A stretch of DNA of 64,000 nucleotides. Source: Cryptomeria japonica. Lineage: Eukaryota > Streptophyta > Pinopsida > Cupressales > Cupressaceae. The DNA lies in the NCBI RefSeq assembly GCF_030272615.1, contig NC_081409.1:473118573-473182572 (forward strand), given 5' to 3'. The notes under the pieces were generated by a model. It did not search any database and was not told the DNA's origin. It saw nothing but the letters and a program-made list of their open reading frames with translations. Below are positions 1-11,492 of the stretch, one piece after another; within the stretch, counting starts at the first letter, position 1, and every line of letters begins with the position of its first letter. The position numbers and the translations under genes were made by a program.

Positions 1-1735
1 ATTTTTGGGCAGAAATCGAATGTAGGACCTCATGTGCAACTATAGCCCCTTTAGAAGTTTCTCTATGAGGGACAAAACCTCCTTGCTCAAGGGAAATTAT
101 TCTGGTTAATAACTTAGCCAACCTCATTGCAATTACTTTAGAGAATATCTTATAAACAGTGTTACATAAAGCTATAGGACGGAAATCTGTGAAGGTTTTA
201 GGATCATCCTTTTTAGGTAAAATGACAATCAAGGTAGTGTTCATTTCTTTGAGGATAGACCTATTCCTCCTAGCTTCCTCTAAAGCCAAAAGGACATACT
301 GACCGATAAACTCCCAACATTTTTGAAAGAACAAAGGAGTAAAACCATCAGGCCCGAGAGCCTTATCCAAATTCATAGCAAAGACAGCCCCCCAAACTTC
401 TTCTATTGAAAACGGTGCCATTAACATTCTATTATCCTCAGGAGAGACCAAAGAAGGAATAAGAGATGAAATATTGTTTGAATCCTCAATATTTTCAGAA
501 GAAAGAAGATTCTTAAAAAACTTAACTGCTTCCTTAGAAATATCCTCATCCTCAGAAAGGATATTCCCCTGGCAATCCTGAATACAAGAGACCCTATTCC
601 CAGCCCTTTTTAATTTAGTGCTAGCATGAAATTTTTTTGTATTCTTATCACCATCTGCTAGCCAAAGCTCCTGAGATTTTTGTCTCCAATACACTTCCTC
701 TCTAGCCAAGATTTCTTCTAGTTCACTCCTAAGAGACCTGAGTTCATCCAGCACCTTAGAGCCCAGACCATGCAGCAAGACATGCCTATTTAGGACCTCT
801 AACATGTCTAAGACCCTTTGTTTTTCTGCAAAAATATTTTTGAAATGAAGGGAGTTCCAACCCCTAATATTTAGTTTTAAGAAAGAAATCTTCTTAACCA
901 ATTGAAACATTCTAGAACCCCTATAGAAAGGAGCCTCTCTCCACCATTTTCTCAGAAGGGGGAGAAAAGAGGGATCCCTAAACCACATTGGCTTGAATAT
1001 AAAAGGAAGCTTATGACTAGGTTTGTCCCATACAATAGTCAAAGAGACTGGGAAATGATCCGATCTAGCCATGGGGAGAATGGAAGGAAAAAAATCAATG
1101 TCTGAATCAAACCAATTTTCTGAAAGTAAAAATCTATCCAATCTTTCCACAATCTGAGAAAAAAATTTCCTCATATTTGTCCATGTGAATAGTCCATTAT
1201 TGGGCTTTTAATCAAGAAGGGACATGTCACCAATGAATGCATTAATGTCATCCATTGATTTCTTATTTGGGTAAATCCCCCTTGACTTCTCACTTAAATT
1301 CAAAACTGCATTAAAATCTCCCCCAAACAAGATAAAAGAATTCCTAAGGGGGGAAGACACCCTAATGAGTTCCTGCCATAGCCTATATTTAGCCAAAATA
1401 CCTAAGGGGGCATAAATGTTGAACACCCATACTTTAAAACTTGAGGCTCTGAAAGAAACTAATGACAACATCTAGCTAGGCTCAGATGCAACCAATTTTA
1501 TATCAACTACAAAATCATTCCATAATAGAGCCAGACCTCTCGAAGCCCCAGTAGCAGGACAAGAAAAAAACCTCCATTTTTTCCAAGAAGAAAATAAAAA
1601 TTCTAAGTTTTCCAACGAAAGTTTAGTTTCCTGAAGTAACCCTAAATCCCACTTAACCAAATATAACTGAGACTTGATCAAGCATCTTTTGCTAGGGGCA
1701 TTTAAGCCCCTAACATGCCATGATATAATCTTCAT
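1..1735 (-). pseudogene. LINE ORF2: AP endonuclease and reverse transcriptase, 3' truncated
   Basis: ORF2 nicks the target and copies LINE RNA into it. One frame runs from the ATG at 1735 to the window edge. The endonuclease shows a start like SW-VRGLN, then LQETK, a GxxRGLALLW region, YAP, GGDFNAVL (about 1307-1330), a stretch ending ERLDRFLLSENW (about 1110-1150) and SDHFPVS. The reverse transcriptase follows, with IVILPKKDDPKTFTDFRPIA (about 165-235), the palm-entry block typical of plant L1 elements. Two stops interrupt it: TAG at 1472-1474 and TAA at 1208-1210. The usual catalytic Asn in the SWN motif is His here (codon 1715-1717). The start codon overlaps the ORF1 stop. The YADD box and C-terminus lie outside the window. 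Confidence 0.93.
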
Positions 1736-3765
1736 TGAATTCGAGGGGAGGTTGGCACTCCCCTCTTTTCACTAATGGGAGAAGAACAGTTCTCCCCCAA
1801 TTTTTTTTGTAAACTTCTCTTGACCAAAGCAGATCTAGTAACCGGAGGACTAATAACATACCTTTTTTTAGACTTGAGTGACCCGCTACCTTGTCCATTC
1901 CCAAAATTCAAGATGGCCGCCTTCTTGAAACTAGGAGAGGCTGACAGAACTTGTTGAACACTTGCATCAATTTCCAACTGAGTTTTTTGACTCTTTGGAG
2001 GTCTACCCCTACCAGGAGACACTATAGTGTTAGGGAAATTCAACTGAACCTGAGCAATAGAAGATTTAATGGGTGTTTTCACCGGAGATGAACAATGCAA
2101 CAAGGTCACATTCTGAAGAACAACTCTATTTGGATCATCCTGAGAGGAGACAGACAAACTCTTATGAATTAAATCCAGATCATTCTCAATAGGGCACACT
2201 ACCTTTTCCGAGACCTCATCTTCCACAAAAATATTTATTAGATTTAAGCAACTATTCAACTAGCTGTGCCATGTGATCATCTGGAAGAATATGTAGAGAT
2301 TGAGGTTTAGTACTATCCCTAGGAGGCTCATTATGTAGTAACTCTTTAACTTGTTTGATTAAAGCATTGTCATCATGATTAACAGTGCTAGGCCCAACCG
2401 AAGCACTTATCCCAGTTGCAGCAATAGGATCAGATGATTGATCTAAAACATTAATGTCCTCAACCCTTATGCTACTATCCAATCCCCCCTCCTTAAGAGA
2501 ACAAACAAAAGACTCATGTAATGAAGGAAGAGCCAACTGTTTACTAAAAATGGGAATGCCATCTTTAGCATGACCCATATTCCCCATACCCTGGGATGAG
2601 ATGTCCGCCTCATTTGCAGAAATGAAAGTGTCAGTTTTACTATTAGGGAGAACAATACTGTTAAGTCCCTCCTTGAGATATTGGATAGATCTAGTTAATC
2701 CCTGAGGAGATTCTTTGGCAAGATTATTCTGATTTATTTGGGCAGCATTGTTTAGGTCTTCCTTGCCATGACAAATAGACCCTACCAAGACCTGAGAAGA
2801 GTCTTTGAGTGGAGCAGGAGTAAAAGAGATATTTTGATCAACCTCATTGTTTATCCCAATTTTTACATTTCGAAAGTCAAAAAACAAAGGAGCATCCATA
2901 ATTATCAGATTTTGAACCAGATCATCCTTCATTTTCACAATAGGTTGATTCTAGATGCCTTTGTTTGACTTGATATTACAAGAAATTGGGCATACAGATG
3001 TTGGGGAAATTAGAACACATATTTTTACCAGAACCTTCCCTTCCTCAAGAACCGATTTAGATGTTAGAAAACAACCAAAATTATCCCCAATTGATTTCAG
3101 CACCTCCGAATCCATAAATTCAAAAGGAAGTTGAGGCAAGCCAAACCAGACCAGAAGAGAGTTAGGTTTGACCCATTCCGGTACAAAGAATGGTTTCCAG
3201 ACAGAAACCCTAACTAAACATTACCAAACCAGTGGAATGAGCTTTTAAGAACATCATCCTTACAACGAGGGGTTTCAAAAACCAAGACATGGGAATTGGA
3301 GCACAATAACTGAAAACAAACCAAAGCAGGCCAACGCTTGCGTAATTTAGAATGTAATTTGGATAAGTTGGTCGGAGCACCCCAGATTTCCCCTAAAATG
3401 GACACAGAATGCAACTTGGAAGCCCTATCGGCTACAATAGAACCAGAAAAATCAAAACAAGGTCAACGAAACCAAACCTCCTTCGAAGGAACAGAGTGAT
3501 CCTTATTACCAGTTTCCACATGCTCTTTACTGCTTGATCTTCCTACATCATTAACATTAACAGCCACATTCATGTCTGATTGTTTAGCAGGCCCAGATAC
3601 CCTAGTTCCACAAGCTCCATTTGGTTGTTTAATAAAACCTGATGCCCTAGACACCGCTGGAGGTCCCTTGGCTACCACTTCAGCGAAGGAGTGATGAATA
3701 GATAATTCTTTCCCACCCCTGATTCTACTTCATCCATCTGATCTTTCCCTGTTAAGGCTATCCCT
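1732..3765 (-). pseudogene. LINE ORF1: DUF4283-type RNA-binding protein, broken
   Basis: Plant L1 ORF1 proteins bind the element RNA. The segment 3414-3214 contains a DUF4283-like core (a LHSVSILGEIWG stretch, then SFHWFGN). The segment 3139-2951 continues with LPFEFMDSEVLKSIGDNFGC and a VKICVLI strand, the second half of that fold. The rest (2938-1732) is a Ser/Lys-rich tail that includes a GRGRPPK basic motif. Breaks: stop at 3463-3465 where a Trp is expected, frameshift near 3210, stop at 2951-2953, frameshift near 2255. The N-terminus is uncertain: SIHHSFAEVVAKGPP near 3700 looks like normal ORF1 text, and a possible start lies about 3765. The TGA stop at 1732-1734 overlaps the ORF2 ATG. 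No CCHC knuckle was seen. Confidence 0.8.
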
Positions 3766-4045
3766 TCCATGCCGTGAAACCCTTTTGAAAAAACCCTAGA
3801 AATATTTTGATACCGGTCGAAACTCTCTATGATGTCTTCGTAGAAATGGAGCCCTATCCACCCAACGACCTTTGGAGAACACCCACTATAGAACATGTGG
3901 TGGCTCATCCCAACCAACATCTGCCCATGCACCAAATCACCAATCGCTGTAATTAATGTGCTCAAAGTTAATTTAATTGTCTTTAGTTAGGACCTTGGTG
4001 ATGTTGTCGAGATTAGGGGCTCATAGTTTAGATGACCAATTTTAG

Positions 4046-4603
4046 GGTATTACAAAATGTGATATGAGATGCAATGGAAGGATATGTGAGATATGTGAGA
4101 GAGATCATGTACATGAGGACATTTATGTAAGAGGTTATTCTGGTAAGGCTCTTAGGGTTTCAGACCGAAACAGTTAGAGCTTAACTGAAACTATATCTAG
4201 GCATAGGAGATACTATCATTGCAGCTCACTCATTCTTCCAAATTGTAGTCTGGATTTGTATGTAGTCAATGAGACTCTTTTTGTGATGAGCAGTGTGCTC
4301 TAGGCTATAAGCCTTGCTACATATGCAGGCCCCCATATTTTGTAATATATTTTCATATGGCCAGTGGATTGATGTTGTGGGTCACAAATCCCACTGTGGT
4401 TTTTCCTCTTTGAGGTTTTCCATGTATAATTATTTGTGTTATGGTATTCATTTGTGTGATTGGATTATTGATTACTTTTCTTCTTTTATTTATATATGTG
4501 CTGGTATACCGGTTGGTGAATGCGTGTTTTAATAAGGTTAAAATTGATCATTCTGGTAGAACACTGATTCACCTCCCCCCCTCAATGTTCTTGGATTCTA
4601 GCA
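4046..4603 (+). repeat. Element I 5' LTR, left end missing
   Basis: Aligns by eye along its whole length with 9984-10525, including the blocks around GAGGTTATTCTGGTAAG and the C-rich motif near the end. It ends in CA at 4603, directly before the primer site. The first ~380 bp of the LTR, present at 9604-9983, are absent, so the left border at about 4046 is a break rather than an LTR start. Confidence 0.88.
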
Positions 4604-4605
4604 AT

Positions 4606-4618
4606 TGGTATCAAAACT
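4606..4618 (+). promoter_or_regulatory. Primer binding site, tRNA-Met type, element I
   Basis: TGGTATCA followed by AAAC starts two bases after the LTR end. It matches the 3' end of plant initiator tRNA-Met as used by copia elements, with substitutions after the first 8 bases. The copy in element II keeps the longer form TGGTATCAGAGC. Confidence 0.8.
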
Positions 4619-4676
4619 TGTGCCTCAAAGGAAGTTTAATAGCTTGGGGAAGATCTTGAATTCGAAATCCATAGAT

Positions 4677-5792
4677 ATGAGTCTGGAGAAGCAACTTGAG
4701 GTAGCACTTGAAGATTATGATGCTGAAAGGATGAACAACTTGAATTTACGACATGAATTAAATTCTGCTCAGGAATTCATTCTTATCCTACAGGAGAGGT
4801 TGTCATCTGTTCAAGGTAGGAGGAAGGAACTTCTACAGAATTAGGATAATAATGAGAAGGATGCCCTTAATGAAAGATGTCAGAAGCAAAGTCAGGAGAA
4901 CATGGTCATGAGGAATGAAATGCAAGCCCTAACTATGAGTATGTCATAGGACATTGAAGAGTGGAAGAAGAAGGAATAAAACATTGCTATATCTCTGAAA
5001 GACAAATTTGAAGAATGTGTTAGGTTGGTTCATGAAAATGATATGTTGAGAACTAATTTAGTACAATCCCAAAGTAATGAATAAGAACTTAAGAGACAAA
5101 TAATAATTTTGAGAGATGATTTGACTGCTATAAGTGAGTACAAGGACAAATTCAAGGTTAGTTCAACATGGGTTGATGAATTGTTGAAAAGTCAAAGACA
5201 AAATGGAGATTCCAGTGGACTTGGATTTGAACAAGGTCAAAGCTCTGATACTGCAAATGAAGATCAAAATAAGAAGGCACCGGTAAGGCAACTTAATGCT
5301 TACAAATTTAATGGTAGATTTTTTGTTTGCATTAAATTTGGTCACATGGCTAGACAATGTAGAAATAGAGCAAATCAAAACTATAATTCTACTCCCAGTC
5401 AATGTTATAAATGTAATAAGTATGGTCATGAGATAGAAGATTGTAGAATGAATGTTAAATGTTATGTCTATGGAAAATTTGGACATATGGCTAATCAGTG
5501 CAGGTCAAGAAATTATACCGGTTTTAGCAAACAAATTCAAAAGAACAATGTTACATGTTATGCATGCAACAAAGTTGGACACATAGATAAGTTCTGTAGA
5601 AGCATAAATCCACCGGTTAACAATGATGGATCAAATGATAAAGGAAAAGAGAAGGACAATGAAATCCAGCAAGATCATATCAAGAAATGGGTCAGGAAGA
5701 CAAATGATCAATCAATAGATGGAAATACATCAGATACTTAACTAGCAGAGGAGGTTGCTCCTACACCAGTAGGAAGTTAATCTAGTAACTAA
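4677..5792 (+). pseudogene. Gag-like protein: coiled coil plus four CCHC knuckles (element I)
   Basis: Nucleocapsid-type protein that would bind and package element RNA. The start chosen is the ATG at 4677 (MSLEKQLEVALEDYDAER). The first ~150 codons are charged and heptad-like, predicting a coiled coil. Four CX2CX4HX4C knuckles follow at about 5325-5600. The second (CYKCNKYGHEIEDC) and fourth (CYACNKVGHIDKFC) are complete. The first has lost its leading Cys to Phe and the third has Tyr for its second Cys. In-frame stops occur at about 4842, 4948, 4976, 5082 and 5739, with no frameshift. The classic copia gag (UBN2) fold is not apparent. The copy in element II shows the same architecture. Confidence 0.85.
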
Positions 5793-6130
5793 GGCAAATG
5801 CCTTAGGGGTAGGCAAAATTCATGAATATATTGCTTATGCCTCGAGAAGAGGTTCTTGAAAGATATTCCAAACATTGGAAATGCTTATCCGACATGGAGA
5901 TGTTCAACGGATATCAAGTATCTTTTACCGGAAGTCATTCATATCAATGACAGATTAAGGTTTCTTGAAGGATAAAAGGTTGAATCCACTTTATTTCTAA
6001 TCACTTTGCATTCAGAGTGATTCTAAGGCAATTCAGTGTGATTGATATCTTCTTGAGCGATTTCTCCAGCGATTAGAAGAGTTCTTTAGGGTTCCACTGG
6101 CAACTATTTCACAGGTATTTATCTTTCATA
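5793..6130 (+). other. Spacer between the two ORFs of element I
   Basis: No coding signal. The same spacer is found in element II (about 20676-21024, reverse strand), so it belongs to the family. It holds no protease-like DSG/DTG motif in any frame that I could see. Confidence 0.55.
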
Positions 6131-9100
6131 ATGGAAGCAAAATCATCCTCTACACAAAATTTTATTGCAAATCCTATTGTTTTCGAGGTCAAGGATCATC
6201 TTAGGTCGATTTTCAAACAATGTTCATATATTGCCACCTTGGATGATTTAGTTGGCACTTTTTCCCATGTCCCGAAAAGAGTTGTATATGTAGAATATGT
6301 CAGAGCTTGCATTCACTTCCATATTGAGGATTTGGGAACCAGTGATATTAAGATCATGTATGTGAGTGAGTTAATGGGAGATTCTAGAAAGAACAAGCCC
6401 AAGTACAAGCACTTTGAGGATCTAGGGTTTACCGACATTCTGGATATTCCTGAATTTGAAGATGAGATTGTTAGATATGTTTTGAGCAGGGTGCATGGAG
6501 AATTCATCTGGTTGGACATACCTTATAAGATCTCGAAGGAGGCCATTAAAGCCATCACTGATTTTGTGCAGATTGGACAACGTTAGGAGAAGAAGATTTC
6601 TAATGATCAAGTTAACAAACTCACCGATGTAACATCGGACCATTGATGAATGAGGGTTAGCACTATCACTAACATAGACATCAAATTAAGAATCATGGTT
6701 ATTGGATACAAGGTAACTCAATTAAACCATTTGAACTCTGTTTCTAGTTCCTATATTTATGCAGCACATAAGATCATGAGGGAAAATGAGAAGCTAGATC
6801 TTTGTGGATGGATGTTAGATGATTTTTTAATTAACCTAGGGAAGATCAAAGGAGAGAAGAAGGGAACATTCCGGTATGGAAATATTATTTTCTATTTGAT
6901 GTTATTTTTCATTAACGAAACTCCCAATTTTAGGAAGAGACAATGGGCATTTGATATAGCGGTGGGCCCGATGGGAAGACAACTAAAATAATCTATTGCT
7001 ACATTGGGTCATTAGTGAGATGATAATGTATGGGGTTACTTCAAGGCATTCAAGAAGGCTATGAATTCCAGGGAGAGGGTTCCAAAGAAAACTGTTGATA
7101 AAAACTCAACTGAGATATGCTTCATGGTTAAAAAGGATGAAACTTTGATTGAAGCTGTCAAGCCCCAGAAGATATGGATTGAAGGGATGGGTTATGAAGT
7201 TGATGCAAAAATTCTAGATGCTTATGTAAATTTGATAATTGATGCACCTATTGATGAAGCTGAGAAATCGTTTGGTACTCCAAAATAGAAGAAGCAAGAG
7301 GTTGAAACTGAGTTTAACCGAAAGAAGAGGGAGAAACAACAGGGCAAGGCAAGCAAATTTGTTGAACAGGTTTCCCAGGATATCAAGGCATTAATTGATG
7401 TTGTTCCCAAAAAAGGAAGGAAGAGGAAAGAGCCTAAAATATTTATTGAACCTATTCCATCAGACTCTGGATGTGAGGATAACACACCCTTAGCATTCAA
7501 GAGGGTATTAAGGAAGAAAGGTCAAGAATCTAAGGAGGAAGCAAGGAAGCAACCAGTTAGGAAGGTTACAATAAGGGTATCAACATAGAAGAGAGCTCCA
7601 AAGGAAACACCTTCTGCTCCATACGGTACCAAAAGAAGAAAGAAGATGGATGACATTGATTTGGCACTTGTTACCAGTAATGTAACTATTATTCCACCCA
7701 ACATTTGTGCAAAATTGGTTGATGAAATTACTAAGGATGAAATGTTGAAAAATGTAAAATTTTATTATGATTATTTAGATGATGACGAACAGAGAGAATT
7801 TGAGGAAGTAGTTTTATTATATTTGAATATATATAAGAAATATTTGTTGGAAATTGAGAATCAAATACTAACACAATTATATGACAATTTAGATGCTAGA
7901 AGATTATTAGCTATGGAGGAGGACAAGCATATAAAGATTGAAGAGTTGTTAACTACTTGTGCATCCATTACTCCAAAGGAGTTGGACAAGACTCTTGAGG
8001 TTGCATAAAAAAAAATCTTTCACAGCAAGCACATCATAATTAGTCTTATGTTAGGAAGGGTGAATGAGATAGTCAAGGAGACCCATAAGGCATGGGTTCA
8101 ATTCTTTGCTGCAAACCCTGGTTTTTATACTTCACTGAAGGCTAAAAGATAATACTACAAACATCCTAGTTGAAGGGAAAGGTAAAGGTATAGTGGGTAC
8201 CTCATTTACAATTTTGAAGGATATTAAGATATTGGATATAGAGCCCCCGGTAGAATCTAATGTATAGGAAACATAGGTGATACTGGCAAATGTTGAGATA
8301 TCAATAGATTCAGAGAGTGTGAAGGTTACTAATGTTGAGGATATTAGTCCTATGGATCAGAATGTACAGGTTGAGGTCACAGTTCATAAGGAGGAACCAG
8401 CAGTAATTGTTACTGTACCAAGTGGCAAAGACATCGATGCAAAAGATGAAACTAGAAAAGTTAATAAACCATCAGAGGAGAAGAGGGGAATTCGAAAGGG
8501 AACTGGCAGTGAGCACATCATTGTTGTGAATTGAAACCTCACAGATTGAACATAAAAGCTTAACTAAGATAAGTTCTACTGAGCTCATGATGATGGTTGC
8601 ACAAAAGATGATGAAGGAAGGATCTATGGACAAAGGATTTATTGAATAGTCTATCCCTATTTTGCATAGACTTGTCCCATACTGGAAATTTGACCAAGGA
8701 GCAAGCCCATCCGACAAGATTAAAACAATCACAGAGAACATTTCTAAGGACTTTCCATCTTTACAACAAATATCAAACTGGCAGGCACTGAAGAGGTTTA
8801 CATAGGCTAAGAGAGCAACTTTTGATCAGATGATTGAGTCGGAGAAGAAGGAGATTAAGGATAAGTTGAAGTTGATTGCTAATGCTTTGAGGTAATGTAC
8901 TAATATTTATAGAGTATGTTGTAACACAAGTTTACTTACAATAGAGACATATAAAGGGATTAAGGATACTCGGGAGAAGATTGTAGGTATAGTCAATTCT
9001 TTTGATGGCTCAAATTCTTTGACTACATCTATTGATGGTCAAATTTTAGTTTTGGAAGCTCAATTTTCAGCTCTTGAGAGGGATAAAGACAAAATTATAA

Positions 9101-9345
9101 GGAAAGCTAGAGGTCTTAGAGGATTTGTGAGTCCTCGGTTGGACTCATTAAGTGTACATAAGAAGGAGTGTATTGATATGGTTGGTAAGCCCACACCGAC
9201 AGAACTTAAGGATAAAAAGTCATATGCCCATCTTCTTAATGGACTTGTAACTATTTTTGGCACACTCAAATCTGGTTGGGATACCTATCTAGAGATTTTG
9301 GAGAAAGCCTATCTAGAAATTTTCAAATATATTCAGCTCCGGTAA
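6131..9345 (+). pseudogene. Unknown ~1,070-codon ORF of element I
   Basis: I do not recognise the function. The ATG at 6131 begins MEAKSSST. Frame is kept to about 8008, then shifts near 8270 and again before 9019. The N-terminal ~150 residues look globular, with DLGFTDILDIPEFEDEI and FIWLDIPYKISKEAIKAITD blocks. A second globular block lies at 6700-7290 (LDLCGWMLDDFLINLGKIKG, and ICFMVKKDE). A Lys/Arg-rich linker (7270-7640), an acidic helical region (7650-8000) and a C-terminal coiled coil (9019-9340) follow. Element II keeps a clearly homologous ORF, so it was a real protein of the family. The ISKEAI/ITG pattern recalls N-terminal domains of other plant transposon-encoded proteins, but that is only a resemblance. 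No catalytic motif seen. Confidence 0.75.
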
Positions 9346-9588
9346 AGTATTTTGCGACATTCTTTGTACAGTCTTTCATTCTTCATCCCAGTTTTGGTAT
9401 TTTTTGGCATTGATGTCAAAGGGGGAGGTATAGGTGAAAAATATATTCTTGGCATCGGGAGATTTGGAGGTATAGAGTATTTTGTTCAGTTAATGATCAC
9501 AGATGGATATTCAGCTCAGGGGGAGCAGTCTCAGGACAAAACCAGTAGATGGAAACCATTATCATTTTTTATGAGTGTTGCCATCAAT
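9346..9588 (+). other. 3' untranslated region of element I
   Basis: No ORF. It contains an early purine tract (AAAGGGGGAGG near 9418) about 190 bp before the one next to the LTR. Element II has the matching region at 17254-17507. Confidence 0.5.
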
Positions 9589-9603
9589 GCCAAAGGGGCA
9601 AAT
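9589..9603 (+). promoter_or_regulatory. Polypurine tract of element I
   Basis: CCAAAGGGGCAAAT lies directly before the LTR start TGTTGG at 9604. This is the usual position and composition of the plus-strand primer of LTR retrotransposons. Confidence 0.75.
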
Positions 9604-10525
9604 TGTTGGAAATTGACACTCATTTGATTGGTTTCAATATGTTGTCATTGATGGCAACATGTTCTGACTTTCATATTTTGGTTTGGTTGTTTATCGGTAG
9701 ACACTGGACCAGCATCAACATCGGCACCAATGGGTATCTTCACCAGTAGGAGGAATTCTTTGGGTATCGGTATTATAGGCTGACATGACTTCACCAGGAT
9801 AATGGTATAGAGGACCGACATCATTTGGGAGATATAGCAATTGGAAATTTATTTTGATACTCATGTATATATGTAATTGCTAACATGTATATTCACTTTG
9901 TAATTATCTATGTAAGCCGACATAAGGCATAAAGGATTGTAAGGGTATATAGATCTATTGATTAGATCATTTTTAATATAGTAGAATGTGATATGAGATG
10001 TAATGGAAGGATATACGAGATATGTGAGAGACATCATGTATGTGAGGACATTTATGTAAGAGGTTATTCTGGTAAGGGTCTTAGGGTTTCAGACTGGAAT
10101 AGTCAGAGCTTAACCAAAATTGTATCCAGGCATAGGAGATTCTATCATTGCAGTTCACTCATTCTTCTAGATTGTAGTCTAGATTTGTATGTATTCAGTG
10201 AGACTCTTTTTGTGATGAGAAGTGTGCTCTAGGCTATAAGCCTTCCTACAAGAGCAGGCCCCTATATATTTTATAATATCTTTTCATATGGCTAGTGGAT
10301 TGATATTGTGGGTCATAAATCCCACTGTGGTTTTTCCTCTTTGAGGTTTTCCACGTATAATTCTCTGTGTTATGGTATTCATTTGTGTGATTGGCCTATT
10401 GGTTTCTTTACTTCTTTCGATCTTATATGTATCGGTTGGTGAATGCATATTTTAATAAGGTTAGAATTGATTGTTCTGGTAGAACATTGATTCACCCCCC
10501 CTCTCAGTGTTCTTGGATTCAAACA
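9604..10525 (+). repeat. Element I 3' LTR, complete (922 bp)
   Basis: Begins TGTTGG and ends AAACA, preceded by a purine tract and followed by AAAAG. It holds the C-rich palindromic motif ACTGATTCACC...CTCTCAGT-like (10485-10508) shared with the other copia-type LTRs of this window. Its second half repeats at 4046-4603 and, reversed, at 16353-16860 and 22215-22758. Confidence 0.9.
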
Positions 10526-10590
10526 AAAAGAATACTCTCAAATAAATATCCAACAATATTACAATGTATCAAGAATATATCTACAATAAG
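10526..10590 (-). repeat. Fragment of copia A LTR, inverted
   Basis: AAAAGAATACTCTC and the following ~50 bp are the reverse complement of 16288-16352, which is part of copia A's 3' LTR. So element I, like element II, sits at the same position in a copy of this LTR, here on the opposite strand. Similarity stops abruptly after CTACAATAAG. Confidence 0.85.
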
Positions 10591-11492
10591 GTTAGATCTG
10601 CTTCATGTTGGGTTCATCAATTGTTCTCATGTATGAAATCATCAAATCTAAGCTAATTAGACTGAAGGGACGAATCAAAAAATCCTTAACTAATTAAACT
10701 AATTTCAAACACAATACAATGAAATACATGATATAAATAGAAAGATTATACTAAATTAAAACTCCATATTTTCCACTTGTGCTTCTCCATTATTGTTGGT
10801 GTAGGTGGCTCTTAGGTATTGCACTGATTTCCTATATAAGATGGACAATAACTTTGAAGACTGTGATTCTGGATTGAATTGAGAAAAGAGGTTGAATTTA
10901 AATATTTTCAACACAAAAGAGGTGAGAATTTGAACTCAAGTGTTGATTGACATATAACTGAAATTGATTGATTTGTTAACTCATTAGATAGATCTGTTAA
11001 TAGAATTGATTGAGGAGTTAACTGAATTGATTAACCAGTAGATTGAATAGACTAGCTAGTTGACTGAGTTGATGAATCAAATGACTGAATTGACTGGAGA
11101 GATAAGTGGATTAATTGATCAGTCAGAAAAGGTGATTGAGAGTTAAAAAGAGTGATTGATGAGTTAACTAATTAGATAACTTATTTTCTCAATTAGTTAT
11201 GAATTTAGCATGTGTTGTAGGATTTTGAAATTGAATTTGATTTTCATTTTCAATTTGGATTTTAATTTGGACTTTCAAATATTGAAATGCACATAAAAAT
11301 AACTAAAATCTTGATTTGATGAAATATGAATTTGGAAGAAATGAAATTAATTGAAATGACGTAAAATTTGAATTTTGGGAAAATGACATGAAATTAGATG
11401 GAATTATTTGGAATTAGAATTTGGGACTTGAAAGAATTAAATTATTTAATTAAATAATTTAAATAAAATTATTTAATCATAGGAAAAGGAAT
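10591..11492 (-). repeat. LTR fragment of the X family with primer site, reverse strand
   Basis: 10622-11492 is the reverse complement of about 42735-43580 (solo LTR X). Reading leftwards past the LTR end (TGTTCTCATG on the plus strand at 10622) comes a primer site, minus-strand ATTGATGAACCCAACATG, then ~13 bp of leader, and the match to copia A begins. This is therefore the 5' LTR of a minus-strand element whose body is gone. Its other end is cut at about 11492. Confidence 0.82.

Larger units (their letters stand above)
1..4045 (-). mobile_element. L1-type LINE, 5' part, truncated by window edge
   Basis: A non-LTR retrotransposon read right to left, with ORF1 (about 3765-1732) followed by ORF2 (1735 to the left edge). 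The reverse transcriptase runs off the left edge, so the 3' end, poly(A) and target duplication are not visible. The right border is placed near 4045 because LTR sequence of element I starts immediately after it. The LINE may have inserted into that LTR, with the missing upstream part of the LTR lying left of the window; this is inference. The copy is dead: it has in-frame stops and at least two frameshifts in ORF1 and two stops in ORF2. Confidence 0.9.
4046..10525 (+). mobile_element. Element I: pol-less LTR retrotransposon
   Basis: Bounded by direct LTRs (4046-4603, truncated at its left end; 9604-10525, full). It has a tRNA-Met-type primer site after the left LTR and a purine tract before the right one. 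Inside are a gag-like ORF with zinc knuckles (4677-5792) and a ~1,070-codon ORF of unknown function (6131-9345). I find no protease, integrase, reverse transcriptase or RNase H in any frame, so the element is non-autonomous unless the unknown ORF is something new. Element II (16353-27832, opposite strand) is a second member of the family. The 3' flank AAAAG is the reverse complement of element II's target duplication, and the next 60 bp match too. Confidence 0.88.
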
